6,678 bases of DNA from Candidatus Omnitrophota bacterium (lineage in GTDB: Bacteria > Omnitrophota > Gorgyraeia > 2-02-FULL-51-18 > JAGOUK01), in NCBI GenBank assembly GCA_018061225.1, contig JAGOUK010000071.1:1-6678 (forward strand). Reading direction: 5' to 3'. Every line of letters starts with the position of its first letter. Position 1 is the stretch's first letter. The position numbers and the translations under genes are program-made. Below are positions 1 through 5,825 of the stretch, piece after piece. The notes under the pieces are model-generated. The model was not told the DNA's origin. It was given only the letters and a program-made list of their open reading frames with translations, and did no database searches.

Positions 1-1253
1 ATGGCGTTAAATTTGTCCGAAATGTCACCGACATTGATGACAAGATCATTCAGCGCGCGGCGGAGCGCGGAACTGACTGGAAGACCATTGCGGAAAAGTA
101 CCACGCCGCTTATCTTCATGACACCGCCCGCCTCGGAATACGCCCCCCGACTCATGAGCCCAAGGCCACCGAAAACCTCGAAGGGATGTTTGCCATCATT
201 CGGCGTCTTGAAGAGCAGGGGTTCGCCTATTCTTCAGCGGGAAGCGTTTACTTCAATGTGCGCAAATTTACTCCCTACGGAGCACTCAGTCATCAAAAAG
301 TCGATGAGATGCTGGCCAATTGGCGCGGTGAGCCGGGAGAGGGTAAGGTCGAAGCAATGGACTTTGCCCTTTGGAAGCGGTCCAAAGAAGGGGAACCGTC
401 CTGGGAGTCTCCCTGGGGTCCGGGACGCCCCGGTTGGCATATCGAGTGTTCCGCGATGAGCGCGCGGTTTTGCGGCGAAGAATTTGATATTCACGGAGGC
501 GGCAAAGATCTGGTGTTCCCGCATCATGAGAATGAGCGCGCGCAGTCCATGGCCTGCTTCGGCGGCAATTTTGCCCGGACCTGGATCCACCACGGGCTGG
601 TGACCATTGAGGCTCGGAAGATGTCCAAATCGCTCGGTAACTTTTTGACGCTCGATGCTTTTTTGGAAAAATACCCGGCGGACGTTTTGAAGCTTTTCTT
701 TTTGCAAAGCCATTATTCCCAAGATGTGGATTTTACTTGGGAAAAAATGAAAGCGCTGCAGGAGGCGCTCCGGTCCATCACCGACTTCATCGAAAAGACC
801 TCCATTGATGTTGCCGTGGACGGGGCCATGATAAATCCAGACGCGTTCATGGAGCCGCTTCGCAACGATTTTAATACACCTCAGGCGATCGCGGTGCTGT
901 TCGCCGTTCTCCGTGACGGCAATGCGAAGCTCGCCGCGGGAGATTCGGCAGGCGCGCGGCAGGCAGGACTTGAGCTTTTGCAGAAGGGGCGATTCCTGGG
1001 ACTTTTTGCCGACCTTAAGAAAAATGATTGTCCCGAAGTGCAAGAAATATTGCGCCTGCGCGCCAAGGCGCGCGCCCTCAAACAATTTGCCGTCTCAGAC
1101 CGCATCCGGGACGGATTGTCGAAGTTGGGGCTGCGCGTGGAGGATTCCAAAGACGGGTCCCGGGTGCTGGGGCTCAAAGAAGGCTTTGATGCCGCGGCTC
1201 ATGCCTCCGAGCTTAAGCAATTAATTGCCCAAGTTGCCGGAGATTTGCAATGA
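1..1253 (+). CDS. cysS: Cysteinyl-tRNA synthetase, 5' end cut off by window edge
   Basis: Class I aminoacyl-tRNA synthetase that joins cysteine to tRNA-Cys in the cytoplasm. The reading frame is already open at the left edge (first full codon at base 3), giving 416 residues and a stop at 1251-1253. It begins with VRNVTDIDDKII, a typical CysRS stretch, so roughly 65-75 residues with the HIGH motif and the first zinc cysteine are missing. Visible hallmarks are GRPGWHIECSAMS (zinc Cys at fragment residue 149), HGGGKDLVFPHHENE (zinc His 174 and Glu 178, at the same spacing from the Cys as in E. coli CysRS) and KMSKSLGN (ATP-binding loop, bases 618-641). A helical DALR-type anticodon-binding region follows. 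The C-terminus runs about 25 residues past DGSRVLGL. The ATG at 186 is internal and is not the start. The stop overlaps the tmk start as ATGA, implying translational coupling. The family call is certain. Confidence 0.97.
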   Translation, partial: GVKFVRNVTDIDDKIIQRAAERGTDWKTIAEKYHAAYLHDTARLGIRPPTHEPKATENLEGMFAIIRRLEEQGFAYSSAGSVYFNVRKFTPYGALSHQKVDEMLANWRGEPGEGKVEAMDFALWKRSKEGEPSWESPWGPGRPGWHIECSAMSARFCGEEFDIHGGGKDLVFPHHENERAQSMACFGGNFARTWIHHGLVTIEARKMSKSLGNFLTLDAFLEKYPADVLKLFFLQSHYSQDVDFTWEKMKALQEALRSITDFIEKTSIDVAVDGAMINPDAFMEPLRNDFNTPQAIAVLFAVLRDGNAKLAAGDSAGARQAGLELLQKGRFLGLFADLKKNDCPEVQEILRLRAKARALKQFAVSDRIRDGLSKLGLRVEDSKDGSRVLGLKEGFDAAAHASELKQLIAQVAGDLQ

Positions 1254-1864
1254 AGCGGCGCGGTTTTTTTATCGTTTTTGAAGGCGGCGAAGGCTGCGGT
1301 AAGTCTACGCAGCTGAAGCTTCTGGCAGCGTACCTTCGAAAAAGCGGCAGAGCGGTGACGGTCACGGGCGAGCCTGGGGGGACGCCCTTTGGTCTACGGC
1401 TCCGAAAAATGCTTTTGAACGGCCAAGACGCGCTGCGGCCGGAGACCGAGACTTTGCTCTATATGGCCAGCCGATCCGAGTTGGTGGACCGCGTGATCGC
1501 ACCCGCTCTTAAGGCGGGGCATGTGGTCATTTGTGATCGCTGGCTGGACGCCACCCTGGCTTATCAGGGGTATGGTTCCGGCGTGGATCTTAAGTGGATC
1601 CATCAAGTCGCCTCCCGTGTCGTTCGGGGTATTGAGCCGGACCTCAGGATCTATTTGCAGCTGCCGGCCCGTGAAGGTTTGCGCCGCGCCAAGCGCCGAG
1701 GCAAACTGGACCAGATTGAATCCCGAGCCTTGTCATTTCATAAAAAAGTCGAAGCGGGATACGCGAAGTTAGCCCGCTCAGGTTCCCGCACTCGTTTGAT
1801 CGCCGCCCAAGACATCGAAGGAACACATGCCGCCATCCGCCGAATCGTCGACGATCTTATTTGA
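1250..1864 (+). CDS. tmk: Thymidylate kinase (dTMP kinase)
   Basis: Phosphorylates dTMP to dTDP with ATP, in the cytosolic dTTP pathway. At 204 residues it has the usual bacterial length. The P-loop is GGEGCGKST (residues 12-20), followed by the EPGGT motif (41-45), the DRW-DATLAYQGYG nucleotide/substrate segment (96-109) and an arginine-rich lid RRAKRRGKLDQIE (145-157). Arginines in the lid rather than in the P-loop fit the bacterial (E. coli-like) type. The start ATG lies in an ATGA overlap with the cysS stop, and GGAG at 1239-1242 is a well-placed Shine-Dalgarno. Two positions are unusual: the residue before EPGGT is Gly40, where Arg is usual, and position 49 is Leu, where the common pattern GTPxGE has Glu. 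The P-loop, DR pair and lid are intact, so it is probably active. The 3' end overlaps holB by 38 bases. Confidence 0.95.
   Translation: MKRRGFFIVFEGGEGCGKSTQLKLLAAYLRKSGRAVTVTGEPGGTPFGLRLRKMLLNGQDALRPETETLLYMASRSELVDRVIAPALKAGHVVICDRWLDATLAYQGYGSGVDLKWIHQVASRVVRGIEPDLRIYLQLPAREGLRRAKRRGKLDQIESRALSFHKKVEAGYAKLARSGSRTRLIAAQDIEGTHAAIRRIVDDLI
1817..1822 (+). promoter_or_regulatory. Ribosome binding site supporting the early holB start
   Basis: GAAGGA lies inside the tmk coding sequence, four bases before the ATG at 1827. It is the main reason to accept a holB start that overlaps tmk by 38 bases. The alternative is the in-frame TTG at 1866, just after the tmk stop, which would remove the non-conserved leader MPPSAESSTI. 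The spacing is a little short. Confidence 0.5.
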
Positions 1865-2837
1865 TTTGGTCCGGGGACATGGGCGTCAGAAGCAGCAGCT
1901 GCTCACGGTTCTCGAATCCGGACGCATTCCACACGCATTACTTTTTACGGGACCGAGCGGGGTTGGCAAGCGTCAGATAGCTCTCGCGCTGGCGCAGGGG
2001 CTTTTTTGTTCCGCCGCGTCCGGCCGTCCCTGCGGCGGGTGTTCCGGCTGCATAAAGTCCGCCGCCTCGAATCATCCCGACCTCCTGATCGTCGACGTTG
2101 ATCCCGAAACCAAATCCCGTCAGATCCTGCTGCCGCAGATTCAAACGTTGAGCGAGGCTCTATCCCGGACGCCTGGCGAAAGCGGGAGGCATGCCGTGAT
2201 CATCGATCATGCCGACCGTATGAGCGAGGATGCTCAAAGCGCATTTTTGAAGACATTGGAAGAGCCGATGGGACAGACATTTTTTATCCTCATCACGTCG
2301 GATCTGAGCAGGCTGATGCCGACCATTCTCTCGCGGTGCCAGACGCTTCGCTTCGGCGCGCTGGGACAAAACGACACGGAAGATATTCTGCTTAAAGAGG
2401 ACGGCCTTTCGCCGCGCGAAGCCACGGACTATGCGCGTCTCTCGCAGGGCAGCGTTGAAGAAGCGATGCTGCTGCGGGACGGCGGCTACCGCGAGATCGC
2501 CGATGCCGCGTTCAGCCTGGCGCTGCTGACGCTCGAAAAGCATCCCGTCGCCTGGCCGGATCTGAGCTCTAACCGCGATGAGCTGCTGCTCACGGCGGAT
2601 GCCCTCGTTCGCATTTACCGTGACGTTTTGCTGCTGGGCGCCGCCCGCGACACGAACCGACTTTTCTTCACGGATCGGATCACGGAACTTCAGCGTCTCG
2701 CCGCTTCCATCGACCCCGACCGAGCGCAGACAATCCTCGAATCCATCTGCATTGCCCGCGACCGTCTCCTCTCCTACGTCAGCCCGCGCCTGGTCTCCGC
2801 TCAACTCCTCCTCGACCTCGGCCTCAATCTCTTCTAG
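1827..2837 (+). CDS. holB: DNA polymerase III delta' subunit
   Basis: Clamp-loader subunit that, with DnaX (tau/gamma) and delta, opens and loads the beta sliding clamp at the replication fork. The protein has 336 residues. Residues 15-41 (VRGHGRQ to IPHALLFTG) are the typical AAA+ N-terminus. A Walker A-like loop GPSGVGKR (42-49) has Arg where an ATPase has Ser/Thr, a pattern common in delta' proteins and consistent with poor or no ATP hydrolysis by this subunit. Four cysteines (61, 69, 72, 75) form the zinc module, followed by NHPDL. A Walker B-like segment is VIIDHADRM (124-132), then LKTLEEP (141-147) and the SRC motif (169-171) carrying the trans-acting arginine finger. The C-terminal part is helical and less conserved. 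The DnaX alternative is unlikely given the length, the GKR loop and the tmk neighbour. Confidence 0.93.
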   Translation: MPPSAESSTILFDLVRGHGRQKQQLLTVLESGRIPHALLFTGPSGVGKRQIALALAQGLFCSAASGRPCGGCSGCIKSAASNHPDLLIVDVDPETKSRQILLPQIQTLSEALSRTPGESGRHAVIIDHADRMSEDAQSAFLKTLEEPMGQTFFILITSDLSRLMPTILSRCQTLRFGALGQNDTEDILLKEDGLSPREATDYARLSQGSVEEAMLLRDGGYREIADAAFSLALLTLEKHPVAWPDLSSNRDELLLTADALVRIYRDVLLLGAARDTNRLFFTDRITELQRLAASIDPDRAQTILESICIARDRLLSYVSPRLVSAQLLLDLGLNLF

Positions 2838-2911
2838 CGAAGGATTGTTGCGGGCCATGTCCGCCGAAGCGTTTTTTTGTGTATGATAGGCGTCTAATTT
2901 AGGATGGAAAC
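2838..2911 (+). promoter_or_regulatory. holB-metG gap with a candidate metG promoter
   Basis: This 74-base gap follows the tight cysS-tmk-holB block. It holds a run of seven T (2872-2878), then TATGAT at 2882-2887, a good match to a sigma-70-type -10 box. No convincing -35 sits 16-18 bases upstream (the bases there are GC-rich). TTGTTG at 2845-2850 is too far away. Transcription would begin near 2894, leaving a leader of about 18 bases with AGGA at 2901-2904, seven bases before the metG ATG. The AT-rich block in an otherwise GC-rich region supports a control site, but the assignment is by eye. Confidence 0.4.
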
Positions 2912-4498
2912 ATGACAAAAAAGTACTATTTGACGACCCCGCTCTATTACGTGAACGCCCGCCCTCATATCGGACATTCGTACACGACCGTGGCCGCTGA
3001 CGCGCTCGCGCGTCTCAAGCGCATGCTCGGTTACGAAGTCCTGTTCTTGACCGGCACGGATGAACATGGGCAAAAAATCGAACGGGCGAGTAAGGAGGCG
3101 GGGAAGACGCCGCTGGAATTCGCGGACGCGTTGTCGGACGAGTTCAAAAAGCTATGGGAAGTGCTCGGTATTTCTTATGACGATTTTATCCGCACCACCG
3201 AGAAGCGTCATACGGACGCGGTCAAACATGTCTGGGTCCAGATGGAAAAGTCCGGCCAGATCGCGCGCCAAAAATACGAGGGATGGTACTGCACGCCGTG
3301 CGAGGCATTTTGGCCCGCCCGCGAACTGGGGCACGACGAATCCGCCTCCAGGAATTGCCCTCAATGCAACAGGGGTCTGGAGGAGATCACCGAGGATAAT
3401 TTTTTCTTCACCATCTCCAAGCATCAGGAGTGGCTGATTCAATACATCGAATCGCATCCCGGCTTTATTCTCCCGGAATCTCGGCGGAACGAGACCCTGT
3501 CCTTCCTCAAGAACAATGTCCTCAATGACCTCTGTATCTCGCGTCCGAAGGCCCGTCTCAACTGGGGTATCGAAGTGCCTATTTCGAGCGAGCATGTCAC
3601 CTATGTGTGGTTCGACGCGCTGATCAATTATGTCTCGGCCCTGGGGTATCCCGATCTCGGCGGCCGGATGAAGACATTTTGGCCGGCTGACGTTCATCTG
3701 ATCGGAAAAGACATTCTTCGGCCGCACACCGTCTATTGGCCGATCATGCTTCACGCGCTGGGGTTGGAGCCGCCAAAAATGGTCTTCGCGCATGGCTGGT
3801 GGATGGTGGATCAGGCCAAGATGTCCAAATCACTTGGAAACGTGGTGAACCCCGTGGACGTGGTTCAGGAATACGGAATTGACGCGTACCGCTACTTCCT
3901 GCTTCGGGAAGTGCCGTTTGGCGGCGACGGAACTTACAGCGATGCCGCGATCACGTCGCGCTACAACGTGGACTTGGCCAATGACCTGGGCAATCTCACG
4001 CACCGCACGCTCTCGATGATGGAAAAGTATTTTGCAGGCACGATTGAGCCTGACGGGGCCGCATCAGCCGCGCATGACCTGCGGACCGGCGCCGAGCAGC
4101 TTTGCGTGAAGCTGGAAGGCGCTTGCGACCGGATGCAGTTTCATGAAGGACTGACGGAGATCTGGAATGTGATCTCTCTCGCCAACCGCTACATCGACGA
4201 CTCGGCACCCTGGGGTCTGAAGAAGCAGGGGAAAGACGCCGAGCTTAAAGTGGTGATGTCGTCTCTCTGTGAGGTGCTGCGCATCGTCGCCCAGGCCGTC
4301 TATCCCTTCATGCCGGGCTCCGCTGCCAAGATCTGGCATCAGCTTGGTCTTGAGGATAAGGACTTGGTTTCCGAGACCTTCTCAACAGTCAAATGGAATT
4401 ACTACAAGCAGCCCACTCCGGTCCGCAAAGGCGATCCCGTCTTCCCGCGCCGCGAAACCGAAGAATCCAAAGCCAAGGCCGCCAACGTCAAGAAATGA
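2912..4498 (+). CDS. metG: Methionyl-tRNA synthetase, short form without C-terminal tRNA-binding domain
   Basis: Class I synthetase charging both initiator and elongator tRNA-Met in the cytoplasm; 528 residues. The N-terminus YYLTTPLYYVNARPHIGHSYT carries the HIGH signature (19-22). LTGTDEHGQK (46-55) is the typical Rossmann segment. A zinc knuckle in the connective peptide uses CTPC (127-130) and CPQC (149-152). YVWFDALINYVSALGYP (231-247), HLIGKDILRPHTVYWP (262-277) and HGWWMVDQAKMSKSLGN (294-310) follow, the last with the KMSKS loop. The helical anticodon-binding domain contains NDLGNLTHR and NRYIDDSAPW. The protein ends with a lysine-rich tail soon after the family's VRKGDPVFPR segment, so the appended EMAP/Trbp111-like domain seen in some bacterial MetRS is absent. 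The ATG at 2912 fits both the conserved N-terminus and the AGGA ribosome binding site. Metal-ligand pattern and lengths look normal. Confidence 0.97.
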   Translation: MTKKYYLTTPLYYVNARPHIGHSYTTVAADALARLKRMLGYEVLFLTGTDEHGQKIERASKEAGKTPLEFADALSDEFKKLWEVLGISYDDFIRTTEKRHTDAVKHVWVQMEKSGQIARQKYEGWYCTPCEAFWPARELGHDESASRNCPQCNRGLEEITEDNFFFTISKHQEWLIQYIESHPGFILPESRRNETLSFLKNNVLNDLCISRPKARLNWGIEVPISSEHVTYVWFDALINYVSALGYPDLGGRMKTFWPADVHLIGKDILRPHTVYWPIMLHALGLEPPKMVFAHGWWMVDQAKMSKSLGNVVNPVDVVQEYGIDAYRYFLLREVPFGGDGTYSDAAITSRYNVDLANDLGNLTHRTLSMMEKYFAGTIEPDGAASAAHDLRTGAEQLCVKLEGACDRMQFHEGLTEIWNVISLANRYIDDSAPWGLKKQGKDAELKVVMSSLCEVLRIVAQAVYPFMPGSAAKIWHQLGLEDKDLVSETFSTVKWNYYKQPTPVRKGDPVFPRRETEESKAKAANVKK

Positions 4499-4539
4499 AC
4501 GACCAGCGGAGCAAAGTGCGCACTGAGGCGTTTCGGCGA

Positions 4540-4586
4540 GGCGCGCAACCACGGTGTTCCGCCGTTATCGGCGGAACTTGCGCGCC
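4540..4586 (+). repeat. Two-tier hairpin arm 1 of the intergenic element
   Basis: GGCGCGCAA (4540-4548) pairs perfectly with TTGCGCGCC (4578-4586). Inside it GTTCCGCCG (4556-4564) pairs perfectly with CGGCGGAAC (4569-4577) around a TTAT loop. The seven bases CCACGGT (4549-4555) bulge on the 5' side only, and the 3' strands are contiguous. This gives eighteen perfect pairs with a one-sided bulge. Confidence 0.8.
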
Positions 4587-4595
4587 GAGACGGGA

Positions 4596-4623
4596 GCAGG
4601 CGCGCTCGGTGGCGCGCGCCTGC
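4596..4623 (+). repeat. Hairpin arm 2 of the intergenic element
   Basis: GCAGGCGCGC (4596-4605) pairs perfectly with GCGCGCCTGC (4614-4623), leaving an eight-base loop TCGGTGGC. An alternative register pairs GAGC (4594-4597) with GCTC (4625-4628) and bulges three bases, so the base of this arm may breathe or extend. Confidence 0.75.
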
Positions 4624-4655
4624 GGCTCTGCGCCGAAGGGCGTGCTTTGCTCCGC

Positions 4656-4660
4656 GGGGA
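4656..4660 (+). promoter_or_regulatory. Probable ribosome binding site of the desulfurase
   Basis: GGGGA lies four bases before the ATG at 4665 and begins at the base after the 3' strand of the outer stem (ending 4655). It is a weak, close-set Shine-Dalgarno, but it supports starting at 4665 rather than at the in-frame GTG at 4554 inside the structured element. Its position means a folded outer stem would lie directly under the initiating ribosome. Confidence 0.45.
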
Positions 4661-4664
4661 CGAT

Positions 4665-5825
4665 ATGAGGGATAAGCGTTGCTACCTTGATTACAATGCC
4701 ACGACGCCTATTTGTGAGGAAGCGCTCGAGGCTTTCGCGCAAGCGTCACGCATCCACGGCAATCCGTCGAGTGTGCATTTGGATGGCCAATCGGCTCGCC
4801 ATTGTCTGGATGCGGCACGGCAGGAGTTGGCATCTGTTTTTGGGGTGCAGCCTCAAGAAATAATTTTTACTTCTGGCGCGACTGAGGCCAATAATCTTGC
4901 CATTAAGGGGATTGCCCGCCACGCCAAAGCCAATCATAAAAAAAACCATTTGCTGATCAGCGCCATTGAGCACCCCTCCGTTCTGGATGCCGCAACGGCT
5001 TTAAAGGCTGAAGGTTTTGAAGTCGAGGAGTTCCCGGTGCTGGCAAACGGACGCGCTGATGCGACCGCGCTGGAGAGCCGCCTGCGCCCGGAGACGGCTT
5101 TGGTCGCCTTGATGCGCGTGAATAACGAGACCGGTATCGTTCAGCCGACTGCTGAAGCCGCGGGAATATGTTCTAAGGCCGGGGTTCCCCTTCATGTTGA
5201 TTGGGTGCAGGGCCTGGGTAAGCTTCCGGTTGATCTGGCTGGCGCCGCGTCCGCGTCTTTTAGCGCGCATAAGGCTTATGGTCCTAAAGGTGTAGGCGCG
5301 CTGGTAACTGCCCGGTCCACGCGGCTCTTGGCCCAGGCGCACGGCGGGCCTCAGGAGAATAATCTGCGCGCCGGAACCGAGAGTCCGGCCTTGGCCTCCG
5401 CCTTTGCGGCATCGGTCCGAACCGCGGAGCGGCTGCGGGCTGAGGGCGCCGGCCGCATGATGGAATTAAGGCAAGTATTTTTGAAGACGCTGGAGTCTTG
5501 CGTACGCGGATGGGGAATCAACGGCGACCCAGAACAGGCGCTTCCGCAGACGGTGAGTCTGCGCGTGGACGGGGTTGATGGAAGTGTTTTGGTCCGTGCG
5601 CTGGACTTGGCGGGAGTGTCGGTGTCGAGCGGATCGGCTTGCGCCGCAGGCTCCATCGAACCTTCTTATGTGCTTGAGGCGATGGGACTTGATCCTGCCG
5701 CAGTCCGATCCTCAGTCCGCGTGTCTTTCGGTCATTTCACACAAAGCGATGAGCTGATCGCCTGCGCTCAAATCCTGGGCCGGGAAGCCGCTCGGCTCAA
5801 AACAGCATCAGGAAGCCGCTCATGA
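4665..5825 (+). CDS. Cysteine desulfurase, NifS/IscS family (class V aminotransferase fold)
   Basis: PLP enzyme that turns cysteine into alanine and passes the sulfur, as a persulfide, to Fe-S cluster assembly or tRNA thiolation. Starting at the ATG at 4665 it has 386 residues, and the N-terminus CYLDYNATTP is the family start. Motifs in order are GNPSSVH (32-38), the SGATEANNLAIKG phosphate-binding loop (70-82), His103 in EHPS (cofactor stacking), NNETG (153-157), HVDWVQ with Asp179 and Gln182, the Schiff-base Lys203 in SAHKAYGPKG, GGPQENNLRAGTES (227-240), and SSGSACAAGS with catalytic Cys326. All key residues are present. It belongs to the NifS/IscS branch rather than SufS, but nothing shows which; no iscU, nifU, iscR or mnmA lies next to it. 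It sits between metG and tatD and overlaps tatD as ATGA. An in-frame extension back to the GTG at 4554 is rejected because it translates the palindromic element. Confidence 0.94.
   Translation: MRDKRCYLDYNATTPICEEALEAFAQASRIHGNPSSVHLDGQSARHCLDAARQELASVFGVQPQEIIFTSGATEANNLAIKGIARHAKANHKKNHLLISAIEHPSVLDAATALKAEGFEVEEFPVLANGRADATALESRLRPETALVALMRVNNETGIVQPTAEAAGICSKAGVPLHVDWVQGLGKLPVDLAGAASASFSAHKAYGPKGVGALVTARSTRLLAQAHGGPQENNLRAGTESPALASAFAASVRTAERLRAEGAGRMMELRQVFLKTLESCVRGWGINGDPEQALPQTVSLRVDGVDGSVLVRALDLAGVSVSSGSACAAGSIEPSYVLEAMGLDPAAVRSSVRVSFGHFTQSDELIACAQILGREAARLKTASGSRS

Larger units (their letters stand above)
4506..4655 (+). other. 150-base nested inverted-repeat element between metG and the desulfurase
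   Basis: Nearly the entire gap between the metG stop (4496-4498) and the desulfurase ATG (4665) can fold on itself. The outer stem pairs 4506-4516 with 4645-4655 perfectly (GCGGAGCAAAG against its complement). It continues through two G-U pairs (4517-4644, 4518-4643) and three more Watson-Crick pairs to 4521-4640, for 16 pairs in all. After an asymmetric internal loop, 4532-4538 pairs with 4631-4637 (TTCGGCG). That stem encloses two hairpin arms, 4540-4586 and 4596-4623. Altogether 51 pairs involve 102 of 150 bases. No T-run follows, so it is not an intrinsic terminator. No T-box, SAM or other riboswitch consensus that I know is visible, and the sequence is not ERIC. It could be a structured leader RNA for the desulfurase-tatD unit, or a palindromic repeat/MITE with 16-base inverted ends. 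I found no second copy and no clear target duplication in this window. Confidence 0.7.

Noticed and set aside
1..459. ATG-initiated + frame at the left edge (152 codons)
   Set aside because: It is out of frame with cysS, whose frame from base 3 gives clear CysRS sequence (VRNVTDIDD and onward) through the same bases.
1058..1073. GCGCGCC-AA-GGCGCGC inverted repeat, similar to the GC-rich stems of the intergenic element
   Set aside because: It lies within conserved cysS coding sequence (LRAKARA) and is explained by Arg/Ala codons. There is no extended match to the element.
2850..2878. Intrinsic terminator after holB (GCGG/CCGC stem followed by seven T)
   Set aside because: The stem is only 4-5 pairs and is separated from the T-run by several bases; too weak to call.
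4499..4663. Target-site duplication (ACGA at 4499-4502 and 4660-4663) flanking the palindromic element
   Set aside because: It is only four bases and not adjacent to the inverted-repeat ends (3 and 4 bases away), so it is likely chance.
4554..4664. In-frame GTG extension that would add 37 residues to the desulfurase N-terminus
   Set aside because: It translates the palindromic element into low-complexity Arg/Ala/Gly sequence. The family starts at the YLDYNATTP segment, and GGGGA precedes the ATG at 4665.
4499..4664. T-box or known riboswitch controlling the desulfurase
   Set aside because: No T-box motif, terminator or recognisable SAM/other riboswitch core was seen, and no T-run follows the outer stem.
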